The notes below the pieces were generated by a model. It did no database searches. It worked only from the letters and a program-made list of their open reading frames with translations, and was not told where the DNA came from. The position numbers were made by a program, and so were the translations under genes. Of a stretch of DNA of 64,000 bases, positions 1 through 8,438 are shown in pieces. This stretch comes from an uncultured Eggerthella sp. (GTDB taxonomy: Bacteria; Actinomycetota; Coriobacteriia; Coriobacteriales; Eggerthellaceae). Position 1 is the first letter of the stretch; each line of letters starts with the position of its first letter. The DNA is taken from positions 15,166 to 79,165 of the forward strand of contig CAJKUH010000008.1 in assembly GCA_905203045.1 (NCBI GenBank), given 5' to 3'.

Positions 1-37
1 CCATAATGCCGCTGTTTGGGCGCCCTCCCCCCCGCGC

Positions 38-1174
38 CTACGCCGGCGGGTTGGGCTGGTTGCGGCGGGTGTCCCAGGTTACCTGGTTGTTCTTGTAGTA
101 GTCGGGAGCGTCGTTGCCCGCCGCGCTGATGGGATCGTTGCCGGTGAGCGTGTCGAAGATATCCTCCACGAACTTCACGATAAGGCTGGTGTTGTCCGCC
201 TCTTCCGCATCGAAGTCCATGGCGAACTCAACTTCGCCGCCGATGATGTCGTCTACGCATTCGGGGTCGTCGCCATCAAGCCAGATAACCACGGTGTACT
301 TGTCCACGTAGCCCAGCTTGAAATCGTCGTCAGCGATATGGCACACCACGTCGTTCGATTCGAAGTTTTCGCACCCCGCCTCGTTGCCGCCGTTGGCAGC
401 AGGCGCTGCATACGTTACAGCTTCGCCATTGCGGTACACGCGCACGCGCGCTGCCTTATCGGCGCCCTTCGAAGCGGAGACCACCTTCAGCTTGGCGTCG
501 TAGGTCAAATCTTCCTTGCCGGCATTGCGTATATAAAAGGTATAGGCAACGTAGTTCTTGCCGTTGTGGCTACCGTCCACTTGGTCAAGATCGTTGGGCA
601 AATCGTCGGCGGCGATGTTGGTACCGTCGGCCACGGCATCGGCGGTAAGGCGCGCCGTTGCCCCTTCGAACTGGGTGTTGTCGGCAATGGCCACACCACG
701 CCTGAACAACTCCAAGCGGTTCAGGTTGATGGTGAAGTTGCCCATGTTTTCCTGCATGAACGAAATGCCGAACAGCACCGCCATAACCAGCGCCAAGCAC
801 AAAAGCACCTTCTGCAACGTGCCGATGCGCAGCAATGCCGCACCGATGCGGTGCATGCGGCGCTTGGGCAGGTACATGGAAACGATGGTTTCAGGGTCAA
901 GGTCGCCGCCGCTTTCGGCAAGGGCGTCTTGCACCTCTTGCACGCGCATCATTTCTTTTCGGGAAAGCTTTTTGGAAGCGCGCTTCTTGCCGAAGCGCCC
1001 CCGCTTGCCCTTGCCCGCTTTAGCGGCTTCTACTGAAGGAGCATCTGCAGTGGAATTTGAGACGGGCTGCGCTTCGGCAGCGCCTTGGCCAGACTCCTGC
1101 GGCTTTGCAGCGTCCTGCGTGGCGGTGTCTTCGTCTTCGGGCACTTCGCCCTTCTTTTTATTGAACAGCGCCAT
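38..1174 (-). CDS. Membrane-anchored protein of unknown function, PilZ-linked
   Basis: I do not recognise this 378-residue protein. It starts with about 100 residues of charged, Ala/Lys-rich cytoplasmic sequence, has a single membrane segment at roughly residues 117-139, and ends in a ~240-residue segment predicted to lie outside the membrane. That outer part is rich in short beta-like stretches and in Asp and Asn. A stretch around residues 200-230 (YVAYTFYIRNAG) loosely resembles TasA/camelysin-type secreted proteins, but this is a weak impression. The gene follows the PilZ gene at a gap of only a few bases on the same strand, so the pair is probably co-transcribed. I infer a c-di-GMP-linked envelope role from context only. 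The ORF itself is clear: good codon structure and an ATG start. Confidence 0.75.
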   Translation of the reverse strand: MALFNKKKGEVPEDEDTATQDAAKPQESGQGAAEAQPVSNSTADAPSVEAAKAGKGKRGRFGKKRASKKLSRKEMMRVQEVQDALAESGGDLDPETIVSMYLPKRRMHRIGAALLRIGTLQKVLLCLALVMAVLFGISFMQENMGNFTINLNRLELFRRGVAIADNTQFEGATARLTADAVADGTNIAADDLPNDLDQVDGSHNGKNYVAYTFYIRNAGKEDLTYDAKLKVVSASKGADKAARVRVYRNGEAVTYAAPAANGGNEAGCENFESNDVVCHIADDDFKLGYVDKYTVVIWLDGDDPECVDDIIGGEVEFAMDFDAEEADNTSLIVKFVEDIFDTLTGNDPISAAGNDAPDYYKNNQVTWDTRRNQPNPPA

Positions 1175-1179
1175 GGCAA

Positions 1180-1845
1180 TCAGATCTTGTACTTGGCGCG
1201 CACGTAGCCCATGTATTCCTTCACGGCCTCGCGCTCCAAGTCATCGGCGTAGCGGAACTGCAAACCGCACGCATTACGGTACAAGCTGCCCTTCGGCGCC
1301 TGGCGCAACCAGCACACAATGCCCAGCTGAACAGGCAATTCGTGACGTTCGCCATTCACGCGCACGGGGGGAAGCTGCACCTGCAGGGCTTCGCCCACAT
1401 CGGGGAAATCGTTCAAATACATTGCCAAGCCGCCGGCGGAAACATCGATGGTCATGCCGTCTTCCTGTTCGTCTTCAGCGGCGTTGTCGCGCTGATAGTG
1501 CAGGCGCATGGAAACCTTGAAACGTTCGTCGCGGCGCTTGAAGAAGGTGCGATGCTCGGCTACCTGGCGCATCTTCCAATAGGTGCGGATGCCAGCCTTT
1601 TCCACCGATTCAGGGTAGCCTGCCACCATGAAGCTGTTTTCGCCCACGCTGTACTGCATAAGGAACTTCTGGTTTTCGTCCAAGATAAGCGGCTTGCCCG
1701 CAAGCATGGGCACGCTGATAAGGAAGTACGCTTCGTCGACGGCACCTTTATAGGTGGCCATCATGTTGAAATCGGTTTTCTGCCCCATGGGAACGTCGAA
1801 AGCTACTTGCAACTTGGTTCCAGGCTTTATCTGCAACTCGGCCAT
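1180..1845 (-). CDS. PilZ domain protein, YcgR-like c-di-GMP receptor
   Basis: This protein of about 221 residues has an N-terminal beta-rich domain (residues ~5-95) resembling the YcgR flagellar-brake domain, followed by a PilZ domain. The two c-di-GMP contact motifs are visible: RRDER at about 104-108 and DVSAGG at about 134-139, with the expected spacing of roughly 30 residues. PilZ domains bind cyclic di-GMP and relay it to partner proteins. The ATG at 1845 was chosen because a strong Shine-Dalgarno stretch (GGAAGGAAGG) precedes it; an upstream ATG at 1890 has none. The gene immediately downstream encodes a membrane-anchored protein and is a likely partner. No cyclase or phosphodiesterase gene is visible in the window. 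Confidence 0.88.
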   Translation of the reverse strand: MAELQIKPGTKLQVAFDVPMGQKTDFNMMATYKGAVDEAYFLISVPMLAGKPLILDENQKFLMQYSVGENSFMVAGYPESVEKAGIRTYWKMRQVAEHRTFFKRRDERFKVSMRLHYQRDNAAEDEQEDGMTIDVSAGGLAMYLNDFPDVGEALQVQLPPVRVNGERHELPVQLGIVCWLRQAPKGSLYRNACGLQFRYADDLEREAVKEYMGYVRAKYKI

Positions 1846-2084
1846 GCCGCCTTCCTTCCCCATTTCCGGCGTTTGGGTGGCCCCGCACATTTACGATTTG
1901 CCTATTATAAAGTTTCTTTTCCCGAAGCGCGGCATGGATTGCCCTTTTAACGGCCGGGCTGCCGAATGGGGGCGGGGCATCAGCCCGCATGCGCCAAACG
2001 CCAAGCGGCACGCAGCGCACCGAGAAGCCGCGGCAGCAAAACCGGAGCCCTCAGCGCTGCTGTTTGCTGCCACCTGTTGACGCA

Positions 2085-2113
2085 AACATTGGCGAACGTC
2101 ACTCGCCAATGTT
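2085..2113. promoter_or_regulatory. Perfect 11-bp inverted repeat
   Basis: AACATTGGCGA and its exact complement TCGCCAATGTT are separated by 7 bases, and a further CGCCAAT half-copy follows at 2114-2120. The site lies between the 37-residue ORF and the PilZ gene on the minus strand. It lacks a T-run, so an operator is more likely than a terminator. Confidence 0.5.
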
Positions 2114-2168
2114 CGCCAATACCTGTGCTGCTTGCCGGCGCCCTGCTGCCTTCGCTTCCGCGCCGGGC

Positions 2169-2282
2169 TTAGCCCAGCAGATGCGACACCACCGCACCGC
2201 CCACATCGAGCGCCACCACCGTAAGCGCGAACACGGCATTGGGCTTTTTCCGGGACATATCGTTTGCATGCACTTTGTTCAT
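2169..2282 (-). CDS. Predicted 37-residue small membrane protein
   Basis: This short ORF has an unusually good start: AGGAGG lies a few bases before the ATG at 2282. The product has a basic N-terminal part (MNKVHANDMSRKKPN) and then one hydrophobic, Gly/Val/Ala-rich stretch ending HLLG, long enough to form a single membrane helix. A -10-like TACAAT with TTCCTT 17 bases further upstream is a candidate promoter. It could be a small membrane protein, a leader peptide or a peptide toxin; I do not recognise it. Evidence is the start signal and composition only, so this is a prediction. Confidence 0.5.
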   Translation of the reverse strand: MNKVHANDMSRKKPNAVFALTVVALDVGGAVVSHLLG

Positions 2283-2799
2283 GGGTTCCTCCTAGGGTTT
2301 TCCCAAGCAGGCTTGTTCTAGCAAGCCGTCTGTTCGTTCCCGTTAATTGTAAGCCATGGTGAACTTTTAAGGAAGAAAAGACCCGGGCTCTATCATGAAC
2401 CCCACAGCAAAAGCGCCCAACCTCGTTTGCCCGCGTTGCCTGTAGCATCAACTCTGCACCCACAGACCGCCCCAAACCACAACGCATAAAGCCTTGGCCG
2501 ATGCCGAAAAGCCAAGCATCTTAAACGTCCCGCCACCGATTCTTCCCACCATCCTTGTTGCGCAACAGCCGCGGCGCAACAACGCTTTTCGCCCTCTTGC
2601 ACCGTGCTTGGCAACCCTTCCGCGCCCTGCCAAACAGTGCCTGCGCGCCCTACAGGCGGATAAGCGGTTTTTATTAATGGCGATGGGGTGAAAAACCTCC
2701 CCATTTTCCCTATTTATGGCAAGATTAATGGTCGGAATATTCTGTGGCAGGCTGCCACACCCGAGATACACGAATTTGCACACCGTAAGGAGTTCACAC
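2283..2799. other. Intergenic region upstream of fhaA
   Basis: No convincing gene is visible. There is a hairpin (GGCTTG...CAAGCC) near 2310-2328 upstream of the small ORF, and an 8-bp inverted repeat (TTGTTGCG / CGCAACAA) at 2555-2582. The stretch 2680-2790 is AT-richer and probably carries the fhaA promoter, but I cannot assign -35 and -10 boxes with confidence. Confidence 0.4.
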
Positions 2800-3810
2800 A
2801 TGGGGTTTTTCTCGAAATTCGAACGCCGCGTAGAAGATGGCTTCGATGAGATGGGCGATAAGTTCTTCGATGCCCCTATCAGCCCCGTTCAGATTGCGAA
2901 AAAGGCCGAAAAGCAGATGCGCCGCGAAAAGATGGTGGGCGCCGGCAAGGAATACGCCCCTACGCTGTACACCGTGCTGGTGAACCCCGACGACGACGAG
3001 CGCCTGTTCGGCTACTACCCCACCCTGGCCGGTGAAACCGAAACCTATCTGCGCGGCAAGGCGCAGGAACTGGGCCTGGTAATGGACGGCTCCCCCTTGG
3101 TTCGCTTCATCATCGACGACGAGCTGAAGCACGGCAAGTTCGACATCGTGGCCGAGCTTGTTTCCGCTCCCATCGTTTCGCAGCTGCGCGCCGAGGAAAT
3201 GCAGCGCTACGGCCTTTCCGCTCAGGATGCCGGCGTACCTATCCCGGCAAACATCCCCGCACCGCAGAACTACGGCCAGCAGCAGGACTACAACCAGCAG
3301 GCCTACCAGCCCGAACCTTATGCCGAACAGCCCGCACCTGCCCCGGAACAGCACTACGCAAGCACCGGCATCGACGTTATGGCCGAAGACGCCCTTGCCA
3401 TGGAAAATGCCAACGAGCCGCTTACGCCCGCACCGGTAACCCCGGCACCGGCCGCCGCTGCTCCGCGCACCGTGCGTTTCGACCAGCTTGAGGCACCTGA
3501 AGCCATCCCTCAGCGCGCCGCTGTTCAGCAGCCGCGCCTGATCGACTTGACCACCAACCGTTCCTTCCCCATCACGAAGGCCCAGATTGTGATGGGCCGC
3601 GCGCTTTCCAGCGATATCGCCATCGAAGACTTGAACGTAAGTCGCACGCATGCCGAAATCCGCCGCGAAGGCGCCGGCGCATGGAGCGTTGCCGATCTTG
3701 GATCTACCAACGGCACGCTGGTCAACGGTCGCCACATTGCTTCCACCATGTTGCAGGAAGGCGACCGCATAACCGTGGGCACTACCACGTTCTTATTCAC
3801 GTTCCGATAA
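2800..3810 (+). CDS. fhaA: FhaA: DUF3662 and FHA domain protein
   Basis: This protein of about 336 residues has the FhaA layout: an N-terminal DUF3662 domain (residues ~1-125), a Gln/Pro/Ala-rich linker (~140-240) and a C-terminal FHA domain. The FHA phosphothreonine-binding signature is intact (GRALSSDIAI, SRTHAEI, STNGTLVNG). In mycobacteria FhaA recognises phosphorylated wall-synthesis proteins such as MviN. The ATG at 2800 is preceded by AAGGAG at 2787-2792; longer starts upstream lack a ribosome site. It is the first gene of the fhaA-fhaB-pstP-rodA/pbpA-pknB operon, so its likely ligands are PknB-phosphorylated proteins at the elongation machinery. Confidence 0.93.
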   Translation: MGFFSKFERRVEDGFDEMGDKFFDAPISPVQIAKKAEKQMRREKMVGAGKEYAPTLYTVLVNPDDDERLFGYYPTLAGETETYLRGKAQELGLVMDGSPLVRFIIDDELKHGKFDIVAELVSAPIVSQLRAEEMQRYGLSAQDAGVPIPANIPAPQNYGQQQDYNQQAYQPEPYAEQPAPAPEQHYASTGIDVMAEDALAMENANEPLTPAPVTPAPAAAAPRTVRFDQLEAPEAIPQRAAVQQPRLIDLTTNRSFPITKAQIVMGRALSSDIAIEDLNVSRTHAEIRREGAGAWSVADLGSTNGTLVNGRHIASTMLQEGDRITVGTTTFLFTFR

Positions 3811-3906
3811 GGGATTTCTTCCCGAACGGGCTGCGTCGCTTGCCGGCACAGCCCGTTTGCGCTTTATGCGCACCTTTTCCATCCGTTCCAAACGATAGGC
3901 TATTCA

Positions 3907-4323
3907 GTGATCGACGTAATCCTTCTTATAGGCCGGCTGCTTTTCGTTGCCCTGCTCTACCTGTTCCTTTTCGCCATCATGAAAACGGGCATTGGCCTGG
4001 TACGCGGCCAGCGCAAAGGCGAAAAAACCTGGACCGTTGCCATTGAAAAGGGCCCGAAGGAACTGCGCGGCGTGAACATCGCCGTGAACGGCCCCATCAT
4101 CGTGGGCCGCAGCCCCGGATCGGACATCGTTATCGGTGCCGAATACGTATCCTCGCGCCACGCGCGCTTTGTGCTTATGGGCCAGAACCTCTTCGTAGAA
4201 GACTTGGGCTCCACCAACGGCACTGCCGTGAACGGCCGCTACATTTCCGAACCTACCGCGCTTAAGAACGGCGACAAAGTCACCGTCGGCGATGTGACCA
4301 TGCGCGTACGGTTCGCCCAATAA
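3907..4323 (+). CDS. fhaB: FhaB: membrane-anchored FHA protein
   Basis: This 138-residue protein starts with GTG. An N-terminal membrane helix (residues ~3-28) is followed by one FHA domain with the conserved GRSPGSD, SSRHARF and STNGTAVNG segments. FHA domains read phosphothreonine marks. Length and layout match actinobacterial FhaB (FipA in mycobacteria), which links PknB signalling to division and wall synthesis. It lies 96 bases after fhaA, and its TAA is followed almost at once by the pstP ribosome site, so the operon is tightly packed from here on. Confidence 0.92.
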   Translation: MIDVILLIGRLLFVALLYLFLFAIMKTGIGLVRGQRKGEKTWTVAIEKGPKELRGVNIAVNGPIIVGRSPGSDIVIGAEYVSSRHARFVLMGQNLFVEDLGSTNGTAVNGRYISEPTALKNGDKVTVGDVTMRVRFAQ

Positions 4324-4344
4324 TTGAGGAAGATGAATTCAACT

Positions 4345-5565
4345 ATGCCCACTCCCCGCAACGCTCGCGCCGAGCGCACTGCCGCCGACAAGCCCAACGC
4401 CTTCGCCTTCTTCGGAAGCCGCACGGAAGTTGGCCATGTCCGCGAACATAACGAAGACAGCCTGGTTGCCGTGCCGCCGCTTTTTGCCGTGGCAGACGGC
4501 ATGGGTGGCCACGAAGCCGGCGAAGTTGCTTCCGAGATTGCCATCAACACCATTACCGAGCTGGCTCCCACCTGCGCCGATGCCGATGCTCTGGCACGCG
4601 CAGTGGTAGCCGCCAACCTGAACGTTATCAAGGCACCCGCCAAGGGCATTGGCCGCGAAGGCATGGGCACCACGCTTACCGCCGCCATCCTTGAAGGCGA
4701 GCGCCTGATTATCGCCCAGGTGGGCGATTCGCGCGCATACCTGCTTCACCAGGGAAAGCTGCAGCAACTCACGCGCGACCATAGCCTGATGGCCGACATG
4801 ATCGAAGCCGGCCAGCTTACCGAAGCCGAAGCACGCGTGCACCCGAACCGTTCGGTTATCACCCGCGCCATCGGCTCCGACCCGCACATGCAGCCCGACA
4901 TCTACGAGCTGAACGTGGAAACGGGCGACCGCATCCTTCTGTGCTCCGACGGCATCTGCACCATGATCGAAGACCCGCAGATCGAGTCCATCATGGCGCA
5001 CACCCATTCCGCACAGGAGTGCGCCGACAAGCTGGTGGCCGCCGCGCTGCAGGCGGGCGGCTACGACAACGCCACCGCCGTGGTGATTGACGTGGAAGGT
5101 TTTCGCGAGGTGCGCCAGCGCAAGGCCGCCCGTAAATCGAAGGCGCTGTACACCTTCCTGATTTTGGCGGTGATCGCCATCTTCGCCCTTGCCGGCTTCA
5201 CGGGCTACCAGTACGTGAACAATTCCGCCTACCTGGTGAACCAGGACGGCAAGGTAGCCGTGTACCGCGGGCTGCAGGACGAGCTTTTGGGCATGCCCCT
5301 TTCCAGCCTTGACCGCGTAACCGACGTCGATGTGGACAAGCTTACACCCAGCGTGGCCGCGCGCATCAACGACGGCATTTCGGTAGGCAGCATGGAAGAG
5401 GCCAACGAGCTTATTTCCTCGTACGAGGAAGACATTGCCCGCCAGGAAGCGGCCACGAAGCAGACCGATTCTTCCGCTGCCGCCACCGGCACGCCTACCG
5501 GCACCCCCGACACCAACACCACCTCCCAAGGCGCTGCGAACAAGAGCGCCAACGAAAGCGAGTAG
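4345..5565 (+). CDS. pstP: PP2C-type serine/threonine phosphatase PstP
   Basis: This PPM/PP2C phosphatase of about 406 residues reverses PknB phosphorylation. The metal-binding and catalytic motifs are present in order: VREHNEDS, VADGMGGHEAGE, GTTLTAAI, QVGDSRAYLL, LLCSDGI and DNATAVV. A membrane helix follows at about residues 262-284, then an outer segment ending in a Thr/Ala/Ser-rich tail, the usual PstP topology. GAGGAAG at 4327-4332 serves the ATG at 4345 best; a TTG at 4324 and an ATG at 4333 are alternative starts in the same frame. The stop codon is 3 bases from the next gene, suggesting translational coupling. Confidence 0.92.
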   Translation: MPTPRNARAERTAADKPNAFAFFGSRTEVGHVREHNEDSLVAVPPLFAVADGMGGHEAGEVASEIAINTITELAPTCADADALARAVVAANLNVIKAPAKGIGREGMGTTLTAAILEGERLIIAQVGDSRAYLLHQGKLQQLTRDHSLMADMIEAGQLTEAEARVHPNRSVITRAIGSDPHMQPDIYELNVETGDRILLCSDGICTMIEDPQIESIMAHTHSAQECADKLVAAALQAGGYDNATAVVIDVEGFREVRQRKAARKSKALYTFLILAVIAIFALAGFTGYQYVNNSAYLVNQDGKVAVYRGLQDELLGMPLSSLDRVTDVDVDKLTPSVAARINDGISVGSMEEANELISSYEEDIARQEAATKQTDSSAAATGTPTGTPDTNTTSQGAANKSANESE

Positions 5566-5568
5566 GAC

Positions 5569-8325
5569 ATGACGCGACGCAACACCGAGCTGCTGCTTCT
5601 GTGCATTGCGGCTCCGCTTGTTATTTTGCTGTTTGCCATGGTTGCTATGAACGGCGGCGACCAGGTAACGCTTGACAATCTCACTGTGCCTTTGGGCATG
5701 TTCGCCACCTTTGTAGTGGCTCACCTGGCCATTCGCAAGCTTGCTCCTGGCGCCGACCCAGCTATTCTGCCTATTTCGTTTGCGCTTTCGGGCATCGGCA
5801 TCGCCTTCATCACGCGCCTGGCGCCCGACTTGGCCATGAAGCAGGTTGGCTGGCTGTTCCTGGGCGTGGTGTTCATGGTGCTTATCCTGGCGTTCGTGAA
5901 GAACCTGGACAAGCTTGCTAACTACAAGTACACCATCATGATCGCCGGCATCTTACTGCTGATGTCGCCTATGCTGCCGGTTATCGGCAATGAGATCTAC
6001 GGTTCACGCATTTGGCTTTCCATCGGCGGCTTTTCCATTCAGCCGGGCGAGCTTGCCAAGATCTGCATCGTTATCTTCCTGGCAGCCTACCTGGCTCAGA
6101 ACCGCGAAATGCTTTCCGTGTTCAACCACAAGGTGGGCCCCTTCCACATCCCCGACCTGCGCGCCCTGGTGCCCGTGATTTTCATGTGGGCGGTAGCGCT
6201 TCTGGTTATCGTGTTCGAAAAGGACCTGGGTTCTGCCCTGGTGCTGTTCTTCGTGTTCGTGACCATGCTCTACGTTGCCACGGGCAAGCATTCCTACATC
6301 TTCATCGGCCTGGGCCTGATGGCCGTGGGCTTTGTGGCTGCCTACTTCCTGTTCAGCCACGTTCAGGTGCGCGTCGACACATGGCTGAACCCCTTCGCCG
6401 ACCCCACGAACACGGGCTACCAGCTGGTGCAGTCCATCTTCAGCATCGCTGACGGCGGCCTGTTCGGCGTGGGCATCGGCAACGGCATGGCAAGCCAGAT
6501 TCCTATCGTCGAATCCGACTTCATCTTCAGCGCCATCGCCGAGGAAGCGGGCCTTCTGGGCGCTGCCGGCGTGCTGCTTCTGTACCTGTGCTTCGCCATC
6601 CGCGGCATCCTTATTTCCGTGCGCGCGAAGAGCGATGTCAGCTCGTTTATGGCCGTGGGCTTCACCGCCATCATCGTGCTGCAGGCCTTCATCATCGTGG
6701 GCGGCGTTACCCGCCTTATCCCGCTGACGGGCCTTACCCTTCCCTTCGTAAGTCAAGGCGGCTCTTCGCTTCTGGCAAGCTTCATCATCTTGGGCTTCCT
6801 GATGCGTGCAAGCGACCAGGGCACAGGCCTAGGCACCGAAATGGCATCGGGCACCGGCGTGGTAAGCCTGAACGGCGCACTGGGCCGCGTTTCGCTGGGC
6901 AAGCGCCTTACCGGCACCATGATCGTGTTCTCGGCGCTGTTTGCCCTGCTGGTAGCCAACCTCACGCTGATCATGGTTATCCAGGCGGACGACTACAAGA
7001 ACATGCCCATCAACAACCACACGCTGGCCAAGGAATCGAAGACCGAGCGCGGCGCCATCACCACCTACGACAACGTGCTGCTGGCCCATTCCGTGCTGCA
7101 GGACGACGGCACCTACAAGCGCGAATACCCCACAGGCTCGCTGGCTTCGCATGTGGTGGGTTACGCTTCCGACACCTACGGCACGGCGGGCATCGAGTCT
7201 ACCTGCAACGACACGCTGAAGGGCGAAAGCAACTACGCTTCGTGGATCGACGTGCTGAACTCCTATTCGGGCGCCGGAACGGCGGGCAACGATGTGAAGC
7301 TCACCATCAATTCCACCATCCAGAAAGCTGCCCAGGATTCGCTGAAGGGCTACAAGGGCGCCTGCGTTGCCATCGACCCGAAGACGGGCGCGGTGCTGGC
7401 ACTGGCCTCTTCGCCCACCTACGACGCCAACGACGTTGACAGCATCCTTTCTTCCGGCGGCGATTCCTCGGCGCTGTACAACCGCGCAACCCAGGCACTG
7501 TACTCGCCCGGCTCCACGTTCAAGATCGTGACGCTTACCACGGCCTTGGCAAACAACGTTGCCAACGAGTCTTCCACCTACAATTCGCCTTCCACGCTCG
7601 ACATCGGCGGCGGCAAGGTCACGAACTTCAACAACGCATCGTATGGCAACATCACGTTGCAGCGCGCTACCGAGCTTTCCGCCAACACCGTGTTCGCCCA
7701 GGTAGGCGACCAGATTGGCTCCGAAGGCCTGGTTTCCTCGTCCGAGAAGTTCGGCTTCAACAACGCGCTCACCTTCGACTTGCCGCTGGCAAAGTCGCTG
7801 ATGCCCGACCCGAAGGAAATGACCCAATGGGAAACCGCATGGGCGGCAGCAGGCGAGCCGGTAGGCGAACATGCAAGCCCCGCGGGCCCGCAGGCAACCG
7901 TTCTGCAGATGGCCCTGGTAGGCTGCGCCATTGCCAACGACGGCACCATCATGCAGCCCTACCTGGTAGACAGCGTAAGCAATTCCGATGGCAAGAACAG
8001 CTATCGTGCAACGCCTTCCTCGATGTCGAACGTATGCTCCTCTTCCGTGGCCAAGCGCGTGCGCAAGGTGCTTGAGGGCGTCGTCAACAACGGCACGGGC
8101 AAGGCAGCTGCCATTTCCGGCGTGCAGATTGCCGGCAAAACCGGTACCGCAGAAACGGGCAAGGAAAAGGACGACCGCTGGTTTGTGGGCATGGGCCCCT
8201 CCGACGATTGTTCGGTAGTAGTTGCTGTGGTTCTTGAAGAAGCAGGGGAACAGCTTTCCGGCGGTGCAGCCGGACGCGCCCAGGGCGTGTTGAAAGCCGC
8301 ACTTGAAGTGCAAGGGGAACTGTAA
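5569..8325 (+). CDS. RodA-PbpA fusion: SEDS glycosyltransferase joined to class B PBP
   Basis: This 918-residue protein joins two enzymes that are separate genes in mycobacteria. Residues ~1-410 are a multi-membrane-helix SEDS (FtsW/RodA) peptidoglycan polymerase with conserved segments such as RVDTWLNPF and ESDFIFSAIAEE. After a further membrane helix (~445-470) comes a PbpA-like class B penicillin-binding protein with its dimer region and transpeptidase domain. The active-site motifs are complete: S649-T-F-K, S704-A-N and K857-T-G-T. Each half has about the length of the free-standing protein. The reading frame is continuous with no stop at the junction, so this is a real fusion. It sits between the phosphatase and kinase genes and should build and cross-link wall during growth. 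Confidence 0.93.
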   Translation: MTRRNTELLLLCIAAPLVILLFAMVAMNGGDQVTLDNLTVPLGMFATFVVAHLAIRKLAPGADPAILPISFALSGIGIAFITRLAPDLAMKQVGWLFLGVVFMVLILAFVKNLDKLANYKYTIMIAGILLLMSPMLPVIGNEIYGSRIWLSIGGFSIQPGELAKICIVIFLAAYLAQNREMLSVFNHKVGPFHIPDLRALVPVIFMWAVALLVIVFEKDLGSALVLFFVFVTMLYVATGKHSYIFIGLGLMAVGFVAAYFLFSHVQVRVDTWLNPFADPTNTGYQLVQSIFSIADGGLFGVGIGNGMASQIPIVESDFIFSAIAEEAGLLGAAGVLLLYLCFAIRGILISVRAKSDVSSFMAVGFTAIIVLQAFIIVGGVTRLIPLTGLTLPFVSQGGSSLLASFIILGFLMRASDQGTGLGTEMASGTGVVSLNGALGRVSLGKRLTGTMIVFSALFALLVANLTLIMVIQADDYKNMPINNHTLAKESKTERGAITTYDNVLLAHSVLQDDGTYKREYPTGSLASHVVGYASDTYGTAGIESTCNDTLKGESNYASWIDVLNSYSGAGTAGNDVKLTINSTIQKAAQDSLKGYKGACVAIDPKTGAVLALASSPTYDANDVDSILSSGGDSSALYNRATQALYSPGSTFKIVTLTTALANNVANESSTYNSPSTLDIGGGKVTNFNNASYGNITLQRATELSANTVFAQVGDQIGSEGLVSSSEKFGFNNALTFDLPLAKSLMPDPKEMTQWETAWAAAGEPVGEHASPAGPQATVLQMALVGCAIANDGTIMQPYLVDSVSNSDGKNSYRATPSSMSNVCSSSVAKRVRKVLEGVVNNGTGKAAAISGVQIAGKTGTAETGKEKDDRWFVGMGPSDDCSVVVAVVLEEAGEQLSGGAAGRAQGVLKAALEVQGEL

Positions 8326-8438
8326 GGAAAACGTTTCTCAAATACTCGTGTAGGCCTTGCAAACACGAGGAACTTGGCAGGGTAATACGATATGCTTATT
8401 CGATGGTCGTTAAGCATGGATCCAAAGGGAGTACAAAC

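Noticed and set aside
4339..5724. Long open frame antisense to pstP
   Set aside because: Composition (His/Gly/Val-rich) is typical of the complementary frame of a GC-rich gene; pstP on the other strand has all family motifs.
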